A program made the translations under genes and the position numbers. From JBCAXA01 sp038534295 (GTDB lineage: Bacteria > Pseudomonadota > Gammaproteobacteria > Steroidobacterales > Woeseiaceae): a stretch of DNA of 64,000 nucleotides. Below the pieces are notes generated by a model. It was not told where the DNA came from and searched no databases. It was given only the letters and a program-made list of their open reading frames with translations. Positions 18,308 to 26,492 of this stretch are shown here, piece by piece. Within the stretch, counting starts at the first letter, position 1. Each line of letters starts with the position of its first letter. Location of the stretch: contig JBCAXA010000002.1 of the NCBI GenBank assembly GCA_038534295.1, positions 372,001-436,000 of the forward strand. Direction: 5' to 3'.

Positions 18308-18910
18308 GTGTTCCAGGGAATCCTGTTTTACGGCTTTACGGCCGTACTGCTTGCTGCCGCGCTCGGGGTGATTTTTGCCCGAAACCCGGTGCATTCGGTG
18401 ATGTGCCTCGTGCTCGCGTTCTTCAACAGCGCGGCGCTTTGGCTACTCATTGAAGCTGAGTTTCTCGCCATCGTATTGGTTCTGGTTTATGTCGGCGCCG
18501 TGATGGTGCTGTTTTTGTTCGTCGTGATGATGCTCGATATCAACGTCGAAGAAGCCCGTCGCGGCCTCTGGCGGTACGCCCCGTTCGGTCTGATCGTTGC
18601 TGCCATCATGGTGTTCGAACTCATTCAGATCATTTGGTACCGCAGCGCTAGCCTGCAGGCGGTCGCTGCGACCGAGCTTCCTGAGTCTGTGCCGAGCAAT
18701 ACGAAGGCTTTGGGTGGCGTTCTCTATACAGAGCATGTCTACGCGTTCGAGCTGGCGGCCGTCGTTCTGTTATTGGCAATCGTTGCGGCAATCGCGTTGA
18801 CAATGCGCAAACGACCGAACCTTAAAGCGCAGGACGTTGCGCGACAGGTCGCGGTCGATCCGAAAGACCGTGTCCGTATCGTGTCGATGGAAGCGGAGGA
18901 GTCGTCATGA
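18308..18910 (+). CDS. nuoJ: NADH-quinone oxidoreductase subunit J
   Basis: NuoJ is a five-helix membrane subunit; the pi-bulge helix is in LVLVYVGAVMVLFLFVVMML. The 200-residue product starts with GTG after a 30-base gap from nuoI and overlaps nuoK by 4 bases. Confidence 0.96.
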   Translation: MFQGILFYGFTAVLLAAALGVIFARNPVHSVMCLVLAFFNSAALWLLIEAEFLAIVLVLVYVGAVMVLFLFVVMMLDINVEEARRGLWRYAPFGLIVAAIMVFELIQIIWYRSASLQAVAATELPESVPSNTKALGGVLYTEHVYAFELAAVVLLLAIVAAIALTMRKRPNLKAQDVARQVAVDPKDRVRIVSMEAEESS

Positions 18911-19215
18911 TCATCGGCCTTCCGCACTATCTGACGCTAGCGGCGGTGCTGTTTGCGATCAGCGTCGCGGGTATTTTCATCAACCGCAAAAATGTCATTG
19001 TGCTGCTGATGTGCATCGAACTGATGCTGCTGTCGGTGAATTTCAATTTCGTGGCGTTTTCGCGGTACTTGGATGACCTGACCGGGCAGGTGTTCGTCTT
19101 CTTCATCCTTACGGTTGCCGCGGCTGAGGCCGCCATCGGCCTTGCAATCCTGGTGGTGCTGTTCCGCAACCGGCGCAGTATCAACGTCCAGGAAATGGAC
19201 GCGATGAAAGGATAG
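18907..19215 (+). CDS. nuoK: NADH-quinone oxidoreductase subunit K
   Basis: NuoK is the 102-residue MrpC-like membrane subunit. Its two conserved membrane glutamates of the proton channel appear in LMCIELMLLSVN and AAAEAAIGLAI. It overlaps the nuoJ stop; nuoL begins 3 bases after its stop. Confidence 0.97.
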   Translation: MIIGLPHYLTLAAVLFAISVAGIFINRKNVIVLLMCIELMLLSVNFNFVAFSRYLDDLTGQVFVFFILTVAAAEAAIGLAILVVLFRNRRSINVQEMDAMKG

Positions 19216-19218
19216 GGC

Positions 19219-21183
19219 ATGCATGCGTATCACCTAACTATCGTTCTCGCGCCGCTCGTCGCCAGCATCATCGCCGGCATCTTCGGACAGCAAATCGGCC
19301 GTACCGCTGCGCACTGGCTAACTATCACCGCGGTCGGCGTCGCAACGATCTTGTCGGTGCTGGTTTTTAAGCATCTGTATTTCGATGGTGGCGAGGCGGA
19401 AAACTACACGCTGTATCGCTGGGCAATGATCGACGGCCTGAGTATGGAGATCGGTTTTCTGATCGACCGGCTGAGCGCATTGATGATGGTCGTCGTCACG
19501 TTGGTCTCGCTGATGGTGCATATCTACACGATCGGCTATATGCAAGACGACGACGGTTACCAGCGCTTCTTCAGCTATATCTCGCTGTTCACGTTTGCGA
19601 TGCTGATGCTGGTCATGTCGAACAACTTCCTGCAGTTGTTCTTTGGCTGGGAAGCGGTCGGCTTGGTCTCGTACCTGTTGATTGGCTTCTGGTTCAAGAA
19701 GCCGACGGCGATTTTTGCGAACCTGAAGGCGTTTCTGGTCAACCGCGTCGGCGATTTCGGTTTCATTCTCGGCATTGCCGGCGTCGTTTACTTCGCGAAC
19801 ACCCTGGACTATCAGACGGCGTTCGGTGCCGCTGAGACCATCGCCGGCGAGAGCCTCACCCTCGTCGGCGACACGGCATGGAATGCGATGACGGTGATCT
19901 GCATTTTGCTGTTCATCGGCGCCATGGGTAAGTCAGCACAGGTGCCGTTGCACGTCTGGTTGCCGGATTCGATGGAAGGCCCGACACCTATCTCGGCGCT
20001 GATCCACGCGGCCACGATGGTGACCGCCGGGATCTTCATGGTGGCGCGCATGTCGCCGCTGTACGAATACAGCGAAGCCGCGCTCGCCTTCATTCTCGTG
20101 ATCGGTGCGGTAACGGCGTTCTTCATGGGGTTGCTCGGTCTCGTGCAGAACGACATCAAGCGCGTCGTTGCTTATTCCACGTTGTCGCAGCTCGGTTACA
20201 TGACGGTTGCCCTCGGCGTATCGGCGTACGCGGCCGGCATGTTCCATCTGATGACGCATGCCTTCTTCAAGGCGCTGCTGTTCCTTGCAGCCGGCTCTGT
20301 GATCATCGCAATGCACCACGAGCAGGACATGCGCAAGATGGGCGGCTTGCGAAAATACATGCCGATTACCTATTGGACATCGCTGATCGGCTCGCTTGCG
20401 TTGATCGGCTTTCCCGGTTTCGCTGGCTTCTTCTCGAAAGATGCGTTGATTGAAGCCGTCGGCCATGCTCACCACGAGCATCCGACGATGGCAACGATGA
20501 TCGCGTATTGGAGTGTATTGCTCGGTGTGTTTGTCACCGCCGTGTACTCGTTCCGGATGTTCTTCCTGGTATTTCACGGCAAGGAACGTATGGACGACGC
20601 GACGCGCTCGCACCTGCACGAGTCTCCAGCGGTGGTCTGGGTGCCGCTCGTGCTGCTCGCGATTCCGTCGGCCGTGATTGGCTGGCTCACGATCGGTCCA
20701 GTGTTGTTCGGCGACTACTTCGGCAATTCGATTTTCGTGCTACCCGAGCATGACGTACTCGCCGCGCTCGGCGCGGACTTCCACGGCGCGGCCGGCTTTG
20801 TGACGCACGCGCTCAAGACGCCGCCGTTGTACCTGGCTGTGGCTGGTGTACTTACCGCGTGGTACTTGTGGCTCATTCGACCGGACATTCCCGAGAAGAT
20901 TGGCGTGCGTTTCTCGGCGCTGCACAAGCTTCTCGAAGAAAAATACTACGCCGACGCGCTTTATCAGCGGGTGTTCGCTGCCGGTGGTCGTAGCCTTGGG
21001 CGCGGTTTATGGGCGGCGGGCGATCGCGGATTAATCGACGGGCTGATGGTTAATGGTACTGCGCAAGCCGTTGGTTTAATCGGCAGCCGTTTGCGCCGAA
21101 TTCAGAGCGGCTATCTCTATCACTACGCCTTTGCGATGGTGATCGGGCTAACCGCAATGCTGGCCTGGGTGGTGTGGCTTTAA
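19219..21183 (+). CDS. nuoL: NADH-quinone oxidoreductase subunit L
   Basis: NuoL is the distal antiporter-like proton-pumping subunit with the long lateral helix. The 654-residue product has the conserved NNFLQLFFGWEAVGLVSYLL segment (with the key Glu) and HVWLPDSMEGPTPISALIHA with the membrane histidines. The C-terminal extension after about residue 500 corresponds to the amphipathic lateral helix. The stop overlaps the nuoM ATG (TAATG). Confidence 0.97.
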   Translation: MHAYHLTIVLAPLVASIIAGIFGQQIGRTAAHWLTITAVGVATILSVLVFKHLYFDGGEAENYTLYRWAMIDGLSMEIGFLIDRLSALMMVVVTLVSLMVHIYTIGYMQDDDGYQRFFSYISLFTFAMLMLVMSNNFLQLFFGWEAVGLVSYLLIGFWFKKPTAIFANLKAFLVNRVGDFGFILGIAGVVYFANTLDYQTAFGAAETIAGESLTLVGDTAWNAMTVICILLFIGAMGKSAQVPLHVWLPDSMEGPTPISALIHAATMVTAGIFMVARMSPLYEYSEAALAFILVIGAVTAFFMGLLGLVQNDIKRVVAYSTLSQLGYMTVALGVSAYAAGMFHLMTHAFFKALLFLAAGSVIIAMHHEQDMRKMGGLRKYMPITYWTSLIGSLALIGFPGFAGFFSKDALIEAVGHAHHEHPTMATMIAYWSVLLGVFVTAVYSFRMFFLVFHGKERMDDATRSHLHESPAVVWVPLVLLAIPSAVIGWLTIGPVLFGDYFGNSIFVLPEHDVLAALGADFHGAAGFVTHALKTPPLYLAVAGVLTAWYLWLIRPDIPEKIGVRFSALHKLLEEKYYADALYQRVFAAGGRSLGRGLWAAGDRGLIDGLMVNGTAQAVGLIGSRLRRIQSGYLYHYAFAMVIGLTAMLAWVVWL

Positions 21184-22709
21184 TGATCGAATATATGTTG
21201 AGTATTCTGATCTGGCTGCCAACCATTGGCGGTCTGGCGGTGTTGTTCCTCGGCAGTGGCGATCGCAGTGACTCGTCGTCTGCTGGCTGGGGTGCGCCGC
21301 TCGCACTGGGAATCTCTGTACTGACGTTGGCGCTCTGCTGGCCGCTGGTCGCCGGCTTCGACAACTCGATTGCCGACATGCAGTTCGTCGAACGGACGCC
21401 GTGGATTGGCGCGTTCAATGTCTACTATCACCTTGGCATCGACGGTTTGTCGTTGCCGTTGATTGTCCTGACGGCGTTCGTGACGCCACTCGTGATCATC
21501 GCCGGCTGGAATGTCATCACGAGGAGTCCGGCTCAATACTTTGGTGCGTTTCTCATCCTCGAAGGCCTGATGATCGGCGTGTTCTGCGCGCTCGATGGCA
21601 TGCTGTTCTACGTCTTCTGGGAAGCGATGCTCGTCCCGATGTTCATTATCATCGGTGTGTGGGGCGGTACGCGTCGGGTCTACGCCACCATCAAGTTTTT
21701 CCTGTACACGTTCCTCGGGTCCGTGTTCATGCTGGTCTCGCTGATTTACCTGTACCTCGAGTCGGGTAGCTATTCGCTGCTCGAATTCCACAGCTTGCCA
21801 ATCGGCATGACGGCGCAAACGTTGATATTCCTCTCTTTTCTCTTTGCATTCGCCGTCAAAGTACCGATGTGGCCTGTTCACACCTGGCTGCCGGACGCGC
21901 ACGTCGAGGCGCCCACCGGTGGCTCGGTGATTCTGGCGGCCATCATGCTGAAAATGGGCGGCTACGGATTCGTTCGACTGTCGCTGCCGATCACGCCGGA
22001 CGCCAGTCAGTCATTGGCTTGGTTGATGATCACGCTGTCACTGATTGCCGTGGTTTACATCGGCTTTGTCGCCCTCGTGCAGAAAGACATGAAGAAGCTG
22101 ATCGCGTATTCGTCGATTGCGCACATGGGCTTTGTAACGCTGGGCTTTTTCCTGCTCTGGCCAATTCTCGCGCAAACCGGTTCGACCGACGGCGCGGCAC
22201 TCGGTGTCGGTGGTGGCATGGTGCAGATGGTGTCGCACGGGTTGGTGTCTGGCGCCATGTTCTTTTGCGTTGGCGTGATGTACGACCGCATGCACACGCG
22301 CGAAATCGCTGACTACGGCGGTGTCGTCAATACCATGCCGCACTTTGCCGCGTTCATGGTGCTGTTTGCGATGGCCAACGCGGGCCTGCCTGGCACGTCC
22401 GGCTTTGTCGGCGAGTTCATGGTCATCTTGTCGGCATTCAAAGCGAACTTCTGGTACGCCTTCCTGGCGGCGACGACCTTGATACTGGGTGCCGCCTACA
22501 CGCTGTGGATGGTGAAACGGGTTGTGTTTGGCGATGTTGCGAACGAGCAGGTCGCGGCGCTTACCGACCTCAACGGTCGGGAGTATTTCGTGCTCGGTGT
22601 TCTGGCTATAGCGGTGCTGCTGGTCGGCGTCTGGCCCGATCCGCTGGTCGAGATGATGGCGGCCAGCGTCGAGAATCTCGTTAGCCAGGTCAGCCAAAGC
22701 AAGCTTTGA
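21183..22709 (+). CDS. nuoM: NADH-quinone oxidoreductase subunit M
   Basis: NuoM is the second antiporter-like proton pump of complex I. The 508-residue protein has the conserved YVFWEAMLVPMFIIIGVWG with the key Glu, and HTWLPDAHVEAPTGGSVILA. ATG 21183 overlaps the nuoL stop, so the upstream in-frame codon at 21174 is not needed. Confidence 0.97.
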   Translation: MIEYMLSILIWLPTIGGLAVLFLGSGDRSDSSSAGWGAPLALGISVLTLALCWPLVAGFDNSIADMQFVERTPWIGAFNVYYHLGIDGLSLPLIVLTAFVTPLVIIAGWNVITRSPAQYFGAFLILEGLMIGVFCALDGMLFYVFWEAMLVPMFIIIGVWGGTRRVYATIKFFLYTFLGSVFMLVSLIYLYLESGSYSLLEFHSLPIGMTAQTLIFLSFLFAFAVKVPMWPVHTWLPDAHVEAPTGGSVILAAIMLKMGGYGFVRLSLPITPDASQSLAWLMITLSLIAVVYIGFVALVQKDMKKLIAYSSIAHMGFVTLGFFLLWPILAQTGSTDGAALGVGGGMVQMVSHGLVSGAMFFCVGVMYDRMHTREIADYGGVVNTMPHFAAFMVLFAMANAGLPGTSGFVGEFMVILSAFKANFWYAFLAATTLILGAAYTLWMVKRVVFGDVANEQVAALTDLNGREYFVLGVLAIAVLLVGVWPDPLVEMMAASVENLVSQVSQSKL

Positions 22710-22728
22710 CGCGTGGAGCAGTAAGTCC

Positions 22729-24177
22729 ATGGATTTCGTGACGCCTCAATTTCAACCGGCTTTTCCGGAAATCGTTCTGCTCGGTTCGCTGTGCGTCGTT
22801 CTGATTGCTGATCTGTTCGTCGATGGTGAGCGGCGGACGCTGACCTGGCTGCTAGCCGTGTTGTCGCTGCTGGCGACGGCCGGGGTGCTGTATATGGCTG
22901 GATTTACCGAAACCACGTTCACCTTCTCAGGCAGCTATGTCGCCGATCCGCTGGGCAGTGTGCTTAAGCTGTTTGCGGTGCTGAGCATGCTGCTGGTGTT
23001 CGTGTACGCCCGCGAGTATCTACAGAGCCAGGGCATCGAGCGCGGCGAGTTTTACGTGTTGTCGTTGTTCGCCCTGCTCGGGATTATGGTCATGGTCTCC
23101 GCGGCGAGCCTCCTGACCATGTACATGGGGCTCGAAATCCTCTCGCTGAGCCTCTATGCGTTAGTTGCGTTCGACCGTGACTCGGCAGTTTCGGCCGAAT
23201 CGGCGATGAAGTATTTCGTGCTGGGTGCGATCGCGTCGGGGGTGCTGCTATACGGAATTTCGCTCGTTTACGGCACCCTCGGCAGTGTGCAATTTGCCGA
23301 CCTTGCGGAAGCGCTGCGGCGCACCGACGGCAACGATCTCGGATTTTGGTTTGGGTTGTCGTTCCTCGTTGCCGGCATTGCCTTCAAGTTCGGCGCAGTG
23401 CCGTTCCATATGTGGATACCAGACGTATACCACGGCGCACGTACGCCGGTGACGTTGCTGATTGGAACTGCACCCAAGATTGCATCGTTCGCGCTCGCCA
23501 TTCGAGTCTTGGTGGATGGGCTTGGCGATCTGCACGCGGTCTGGCAAGACATGTTGGTGGTGTTGGCGGTCGGCTCCATCGTCGTCGGCAACCTCGCGGC
23601 GCTCGCGCAAACCAATCTAAAACGCATGCTGGCGTATTCGACGATTGCCCACGTTGGGTTCATCCTGATGGGCATACTCGCGGGAACGTCGGAAGGCTAT
23701 CGCGCGGCGTTGTTTTACACGTTGACCTACGTGCTGATGAGTGGCGGCGCCTTTGCGATGATCCTGTTGCTTGCGCAACGCGGCCAGGAGTCGGACGAGA
23801 TCGATGATTTTCGCGGCTTGAATCGCCGCAGCCCTTGGTTTGCGGCAATGATGGCGTGTTTCATGTTTGGGCTTGCCGGAATTCCGCCGTGGGTCGGTTT
23901 CTGGGGCAAGCTGAACGTAATCAGCGCCGTTCTGAATGCCGGTACCGGACCTCTGTATCTGACGCTGGCCATCATCATGGTCGTCTTCTCGGTGATCGGA
24001 GCGTTCTACTACCTGCGCGTGCTGAAAGTGATCTACTTCGATGCGCCAGGCTCGAGCGAGCCGATTCGTAAACCCGTCGATTTTCGCTGGGTGTTGTCGG
24101 CGAACGCACTGGCGGTTCTTCTGCTGGGCTGTTTCCCCGGTCTGCTGCTCCGACTTTGCAATAGCGTTATCGCGTAG
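22729..24177 (+). CDS. nuoN: NADH-quinone oxidoreductase subunit N
   Basis: NuoN is the third antiporter-like subunit and the last gene of the operon. The 482-residue protein has MYMGLEILSLSLYALVAFDR with the conserved Glu, and HMWIPDVYHGARTPVTLLI. No U-tract terminator was seen right after the stop; the tRNA-fMet promoter begins 19 bases later. Confidence 0.97.
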   Translation: MDFVTPQFQPAFPEIVLLGSLCVVLIADLFVDGERRTLTWLLAVLSLLATAGVLYMAGFTETTFTFSGSYVADPLGSVLKLFAVLSMLLVFVYAREYLQSQGIERGEFYVLSLFALLGIMVMVSAASLLTMYMGLEILSLSLYALVAFDRDSAVSAESAMKYFVLGAIASGVLLYGISLVYGTLGSVQFADLAEALRRTDGNDLGFWFGLSFLVAGIAFKFGAVPFHMWIPDVYHGARTPVTLLIGTAPKIASFALAIRVLVDGLGDLHAVWQDMLVVLAVGSIVVGNLAALAQTNLKRMLAYSTIAHVGFILMGILAGTSEGYRAALFYTLTYVLMSGGAFAMILLLAQRGQESDEIDDFRGLNRRSPWFAAMMACFMFGLAGIPPWVGFWGKLNVISAVLNAGTGPLYLTLAIIMVVFSVIGAFYYLRVLKVIYFDAPGSSEPIRKPVDFRWVLSANALAVLLLGCFPGLLLRLCNSVIA

Positions 24178-24195
24178 ATCCGCGCCTTTCGGTTG

Positions 24196-24225
24196 TTGAA
24201 ACCATAAGCCCCGGTCTTGTACACT
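24196..24225 (+). promoter_or_regulatory. Promoter of initiator tRNA and rimP-nusA-infB operon
   Basis: TTGAAA (24196-24201), an 18-bp spacer and TACACT (24220-24225). The bases that follow (TCCGGGCTCGG) form a GC-rich discriminator, the feature that makes stable-RNA promoters respond to ppGpp and DksA. The tRNA begins 13 bases after the -10. Confidence 0.6.
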
Positions 24226-24237
24226 TCCGGGCTCGGT

Positions 24238-24314
24238 TGCGGGGTGGAGCAGTCTGGCAGCTCGTCGGGCTCATAACCCGAAGGTCGCAGGTTCGAATCC
24301 TGCCCCCGCTACCA
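24238..24314 (+). tRNA. Initiator tRNA-fMet (anticodon CAU)
   Basis: A 77-nt initiator tRNA. Identity elements present: the GGG/CCC anticodon stem around CTCATAA, A11 in the D stem, and an unpaired first base pair. The mismatch is U1 opposite U72, not the C1/A72 of E. coli. The T-arm has GTTCGAATCC and the CCA end is encoded. Placement just before rimP-nusA-infB is the same as E. coli metY. Confidence 0.96.
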
Positions 24315-24330
24315 GAAGCGCGGTAGCTGA

Positions 24331-24350
24331 AGCCCCAAATGGGGCTTTTT
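24331..24350 (+). terminator. Intrinsic terminator 1 after tRNA-fMet
   Basis: AGCCCC - AAAT - GGGGCT followed by four further T. It lies 16 bases after the tRNA and is followed by a second terminator before rimP, so part of transcription must read through, or a promoter must lie downstream. Confidence 0.8.
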
Positions 24351-24414
24351 GTTTGCGCTCGCCAAGCCTAGCGGCGTGGCGGTCGATGCCAGTGCCAGAT
24401 GGCAACGAAGAAAG

Positions 24415-24437
24415 ATGGGCCGTATGGCCCATTTTTT
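24415..24437 (+). terminator. Intrinsic terminator 2 before rimP
   Basis: ATGGGCC - GTAT - GGCCCAT with six T at 24432-24437. Perfect 7-bp stem, ending 41 bases before the rimP start. It acts as an attenuator if the operon is transcribed from the tRNA promoter. Confidence 0.8.
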
Positions 24438-24478
24438 GTTTTGAAACATAGGTTTACTAGAGGTTTTTAAGAAACTAG

Positions 24479-24928
24479 GTGGATTCGGACGAGATAGAAT
24501 CGCTGTTGCGCGAGACGGTAGAGACGCTTGGCTATGAGCTACTCGAGCTCGAGCTGAACCTCAGCGGTCGTCAGCGAATTGTCCGTTTGTTCCTCGATTC
24601 CGAGCAGGGCATCGACCTGATGGATTGCGAAAAAGTCAGCCAGCAAGTCAGTGCTGTGTTGGACGTCGAGGACCCGATTTCCGGCGAATACGAACTCGAA
24701 GTGTCATCGCCTGGGCTGAATCGCAAGTTGTTCACCGAGGCCCATTTCGAGCGCTTTCGCGGTGCCGAGGCGAAAATCGAACTGAGCGAGCCGCTAGACG
24801 GCCGCCGGCGTTTTCGCGGTCGGATCGACAAGGTCGATGGCGGCAACGTCCGCGTGTTGGTCGATAACACCGAGTTCACGTTACCCATCAGCGCGATAGA
24901 AATAGCGCGGCTGGTACCCGAGTTTTGA
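24479..24928 (+). CDS. rimP: Ribosome maturation factor RimP
   Basis: RimP assists 30S subunit maturation. The 149-residue protein shows the two-domain family pattern: an N-terminal alpha/beta domain (ETLGYELLELELNL), the conserved GEYELEVSSPGLNRKLF, and a C-terminal SH3-like domain. The start is a GTG with only a weak ribosome site. rimP opens the rimP-nusA-infB-rbfA-truB-rpsO-pnp cluster. Confidence 0.95.
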   Translation: MDSDEIESLLRETVETLGYELLELELNLSGRQRIVRLFLDSEQGIDLMDCEKVSQQVSAVLDVEDPISGEYELEVSSPGLNRKLFTEAHFERFRGAEAKIELSEPLDGRRRFRGRIDKVDGGNVRVLVDNTEFTLPISAIEIARLVPEF

Positions 24929-24971
24929 TTGGTCTGGTGCGGAAGCAACCCGTAGCGGAGACGTAGAGACG

Positions 24972-26477
24972 ATGAGCAAAGAAATGTTGATGGTGATTGA
25001 CGCCGTATCGAACGAAAAAGGCGTCGAACGCGACATCATTTTTGAGGCGATGGAAGCAGCGCTGGCGTCAGCGACGCGGAAACGGCACGGCGACGATATC
25101 GACGTGCGTGTCTCCATCGATCGTGAATCTGGCGAGTACGACACGTTTCGTCGCTGGCTGGTGTTTGCCGACGACTCTACCGAGCTCGAGTTTCCGGATC
25201 GCGAGCTTCGCATGCTGGACGCCGTCGACTACAACCCGGAGGTTCAGCCCGGCGAATTCGTTGAAGAGCCGATGGAGTCGGTCGAATTCGGGCGAATCGC
25301 GGCGCAGACGGCGAAACAGGTCATCGTTCAGAAAGTGCGCGAGGCCGAACGCGAGCAAGTTGTCGAGGAATACCAGGATCGTGTTGGCGAATTGCTGAGC
25401 GGTATCGTTAAGCGGGTTGATCGCAACGGTGTCTATATCGATCTCGGCGGCAATGCGGAAGGCTTTGTGGCCCGCGATCAGATGATTCCCCGCGAGCCAG
25501 TGCGCCCTCAGGATCGCCTGAAAGCGCTGTTGGTTGAGGTTCGATCCGAGCTGCGCGGCCCGCAGCTGTTCATGACGCGTACGTCGCCGCAGTTTCTGAT
25601 CGACCTTTTCAAAATTGAGGTGCCGGAAGTCGGCCAAGGTCTGATTGAGATCATCGCTGCCGCTCGCGACCCAGGCCTGCGCGCAAAAATTGCCGTGAAG
25701 AGTAACGACAACCGCATTGACCCGGTCGGCGCCTGCGTCGGTATGCGCGGCTCGCGAGTTCAGGCCGTCTCGAACGAGTTGGCCGGCGAGCGCGTCGACA
25801 TCATTCTGTGGGACGAGAATCCGGCCCAGTTCGTCATCAATTCGATGTCGCCGGCCGAGGTGATGTCGATTGTCGTCGACGAAGAAGCGCATTCGATGGA
25901 TATCGCTGTCGACGAGGAAAAACTGTCGCAGGCGATCGGTCGCGGCGGTCAGAACATTCGTCTGGCCAGTGAGCTCACCGGCTGGGAACTCAACGTCATG
26001 ACTGAGTCGGACGCTGAGCAGAAGAGCGAGCAAGAGGTTCGTAGTCTCATCGACCTGTTCAAGGAACAGCTGGACGTCGATGAGGAAGTAGCGCTGATTC
26101 TCGTTCAGGAAGGCTTCTCCACGGTCGAGGAAGTGGCCTACGTGCCGACGAGCGAGCTAACGGCAATTGAGGAATTCGACGAGGAGATCGTCAACGAGCT
26201 TCGCAATCGCGCTCGCGATGTGTTGTTGACTCAGGCGATTGCCACTGAGGAGATGATCGATGCGAGCGAGCCCGCGGAGGATCTTCTCGAAGTCGAAGGC
26301 ATGACCCGCGAACTCGCGTACGTCCTCGCTAGCGGCGGCGTACGGACTCGCGAGGATCTAGCCGAGCAAGCGGTCGACGATCTTCTCGACATTCAGGAAA
26401 TGGACGCAGACGAGGCAGCCAAGCTCATCATGGCTGCCCGCGCGCACTGGTTCGAGGCAGAGGAGAACCAGGCTTAA
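24972..26477 (+). CDS. nusA: Transcription termination/antitermination factor NusA
   Basis: NusA binds RNA polymerase and modulates pausing, intrinsic termination and antitermination. The 501-residue protein has the N-terminal RNAP-binding domain, an S1 domain (GIVKRVDRNGVYIDLGGNAE), two KH domains (VGACVGMRGSRVQAV and LSQAIGRGGQNIRLA) and two acidic C-terminal helix-hairpin-helix repeats of the alpha-CTD-binding type. It can autoregulate through the terminators upstream of rimP. Confidence 0.97.
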   Translation: MSKEMLMVIDAVSNEKGVERDIIFEAMEAALASATRKRHGDDIDVRVSIDRESGEYDTFRRWLVFADDSTELEFPDRELRMLDAVDYNPEVQPGEFVEEPMESVEFGRIAAQTAKQVIVQKVREAEREQVVEEYQDRVGELLSGIVKRVDRNGVYIDLGGNAEGFVARDQMIPREPVRPQDRLKALLVEVRSELRGPQLFMTRTSPQFLIDLFKIEVPEVGQGLIEIIAAARDPGLRAKIAVKSNDNRIDPVGACVGMRGSRVQAVSNELAGERVDIILWDENPAQFVINSMSPAEVMSIVVDEEAHSMDIAVDEEKLSQAIGRGGQNIRLASELTGWELNVMTESDAEQKSEQEVRSLIDLFKEQLDVDEEVALILVQEGFSTVEEVAYVPTSELTAIEEFDEEIVNELRNRARDVLLTQAIATEEMIDASEPAEDLLEVEGMTRELAYVLASGGVRTREDLAEQAVDDLLDIQEMDADEAAKLIMAARAHWFEAEENQA

Positions 26478-26492
26478 TTCGGGAGACCGACG

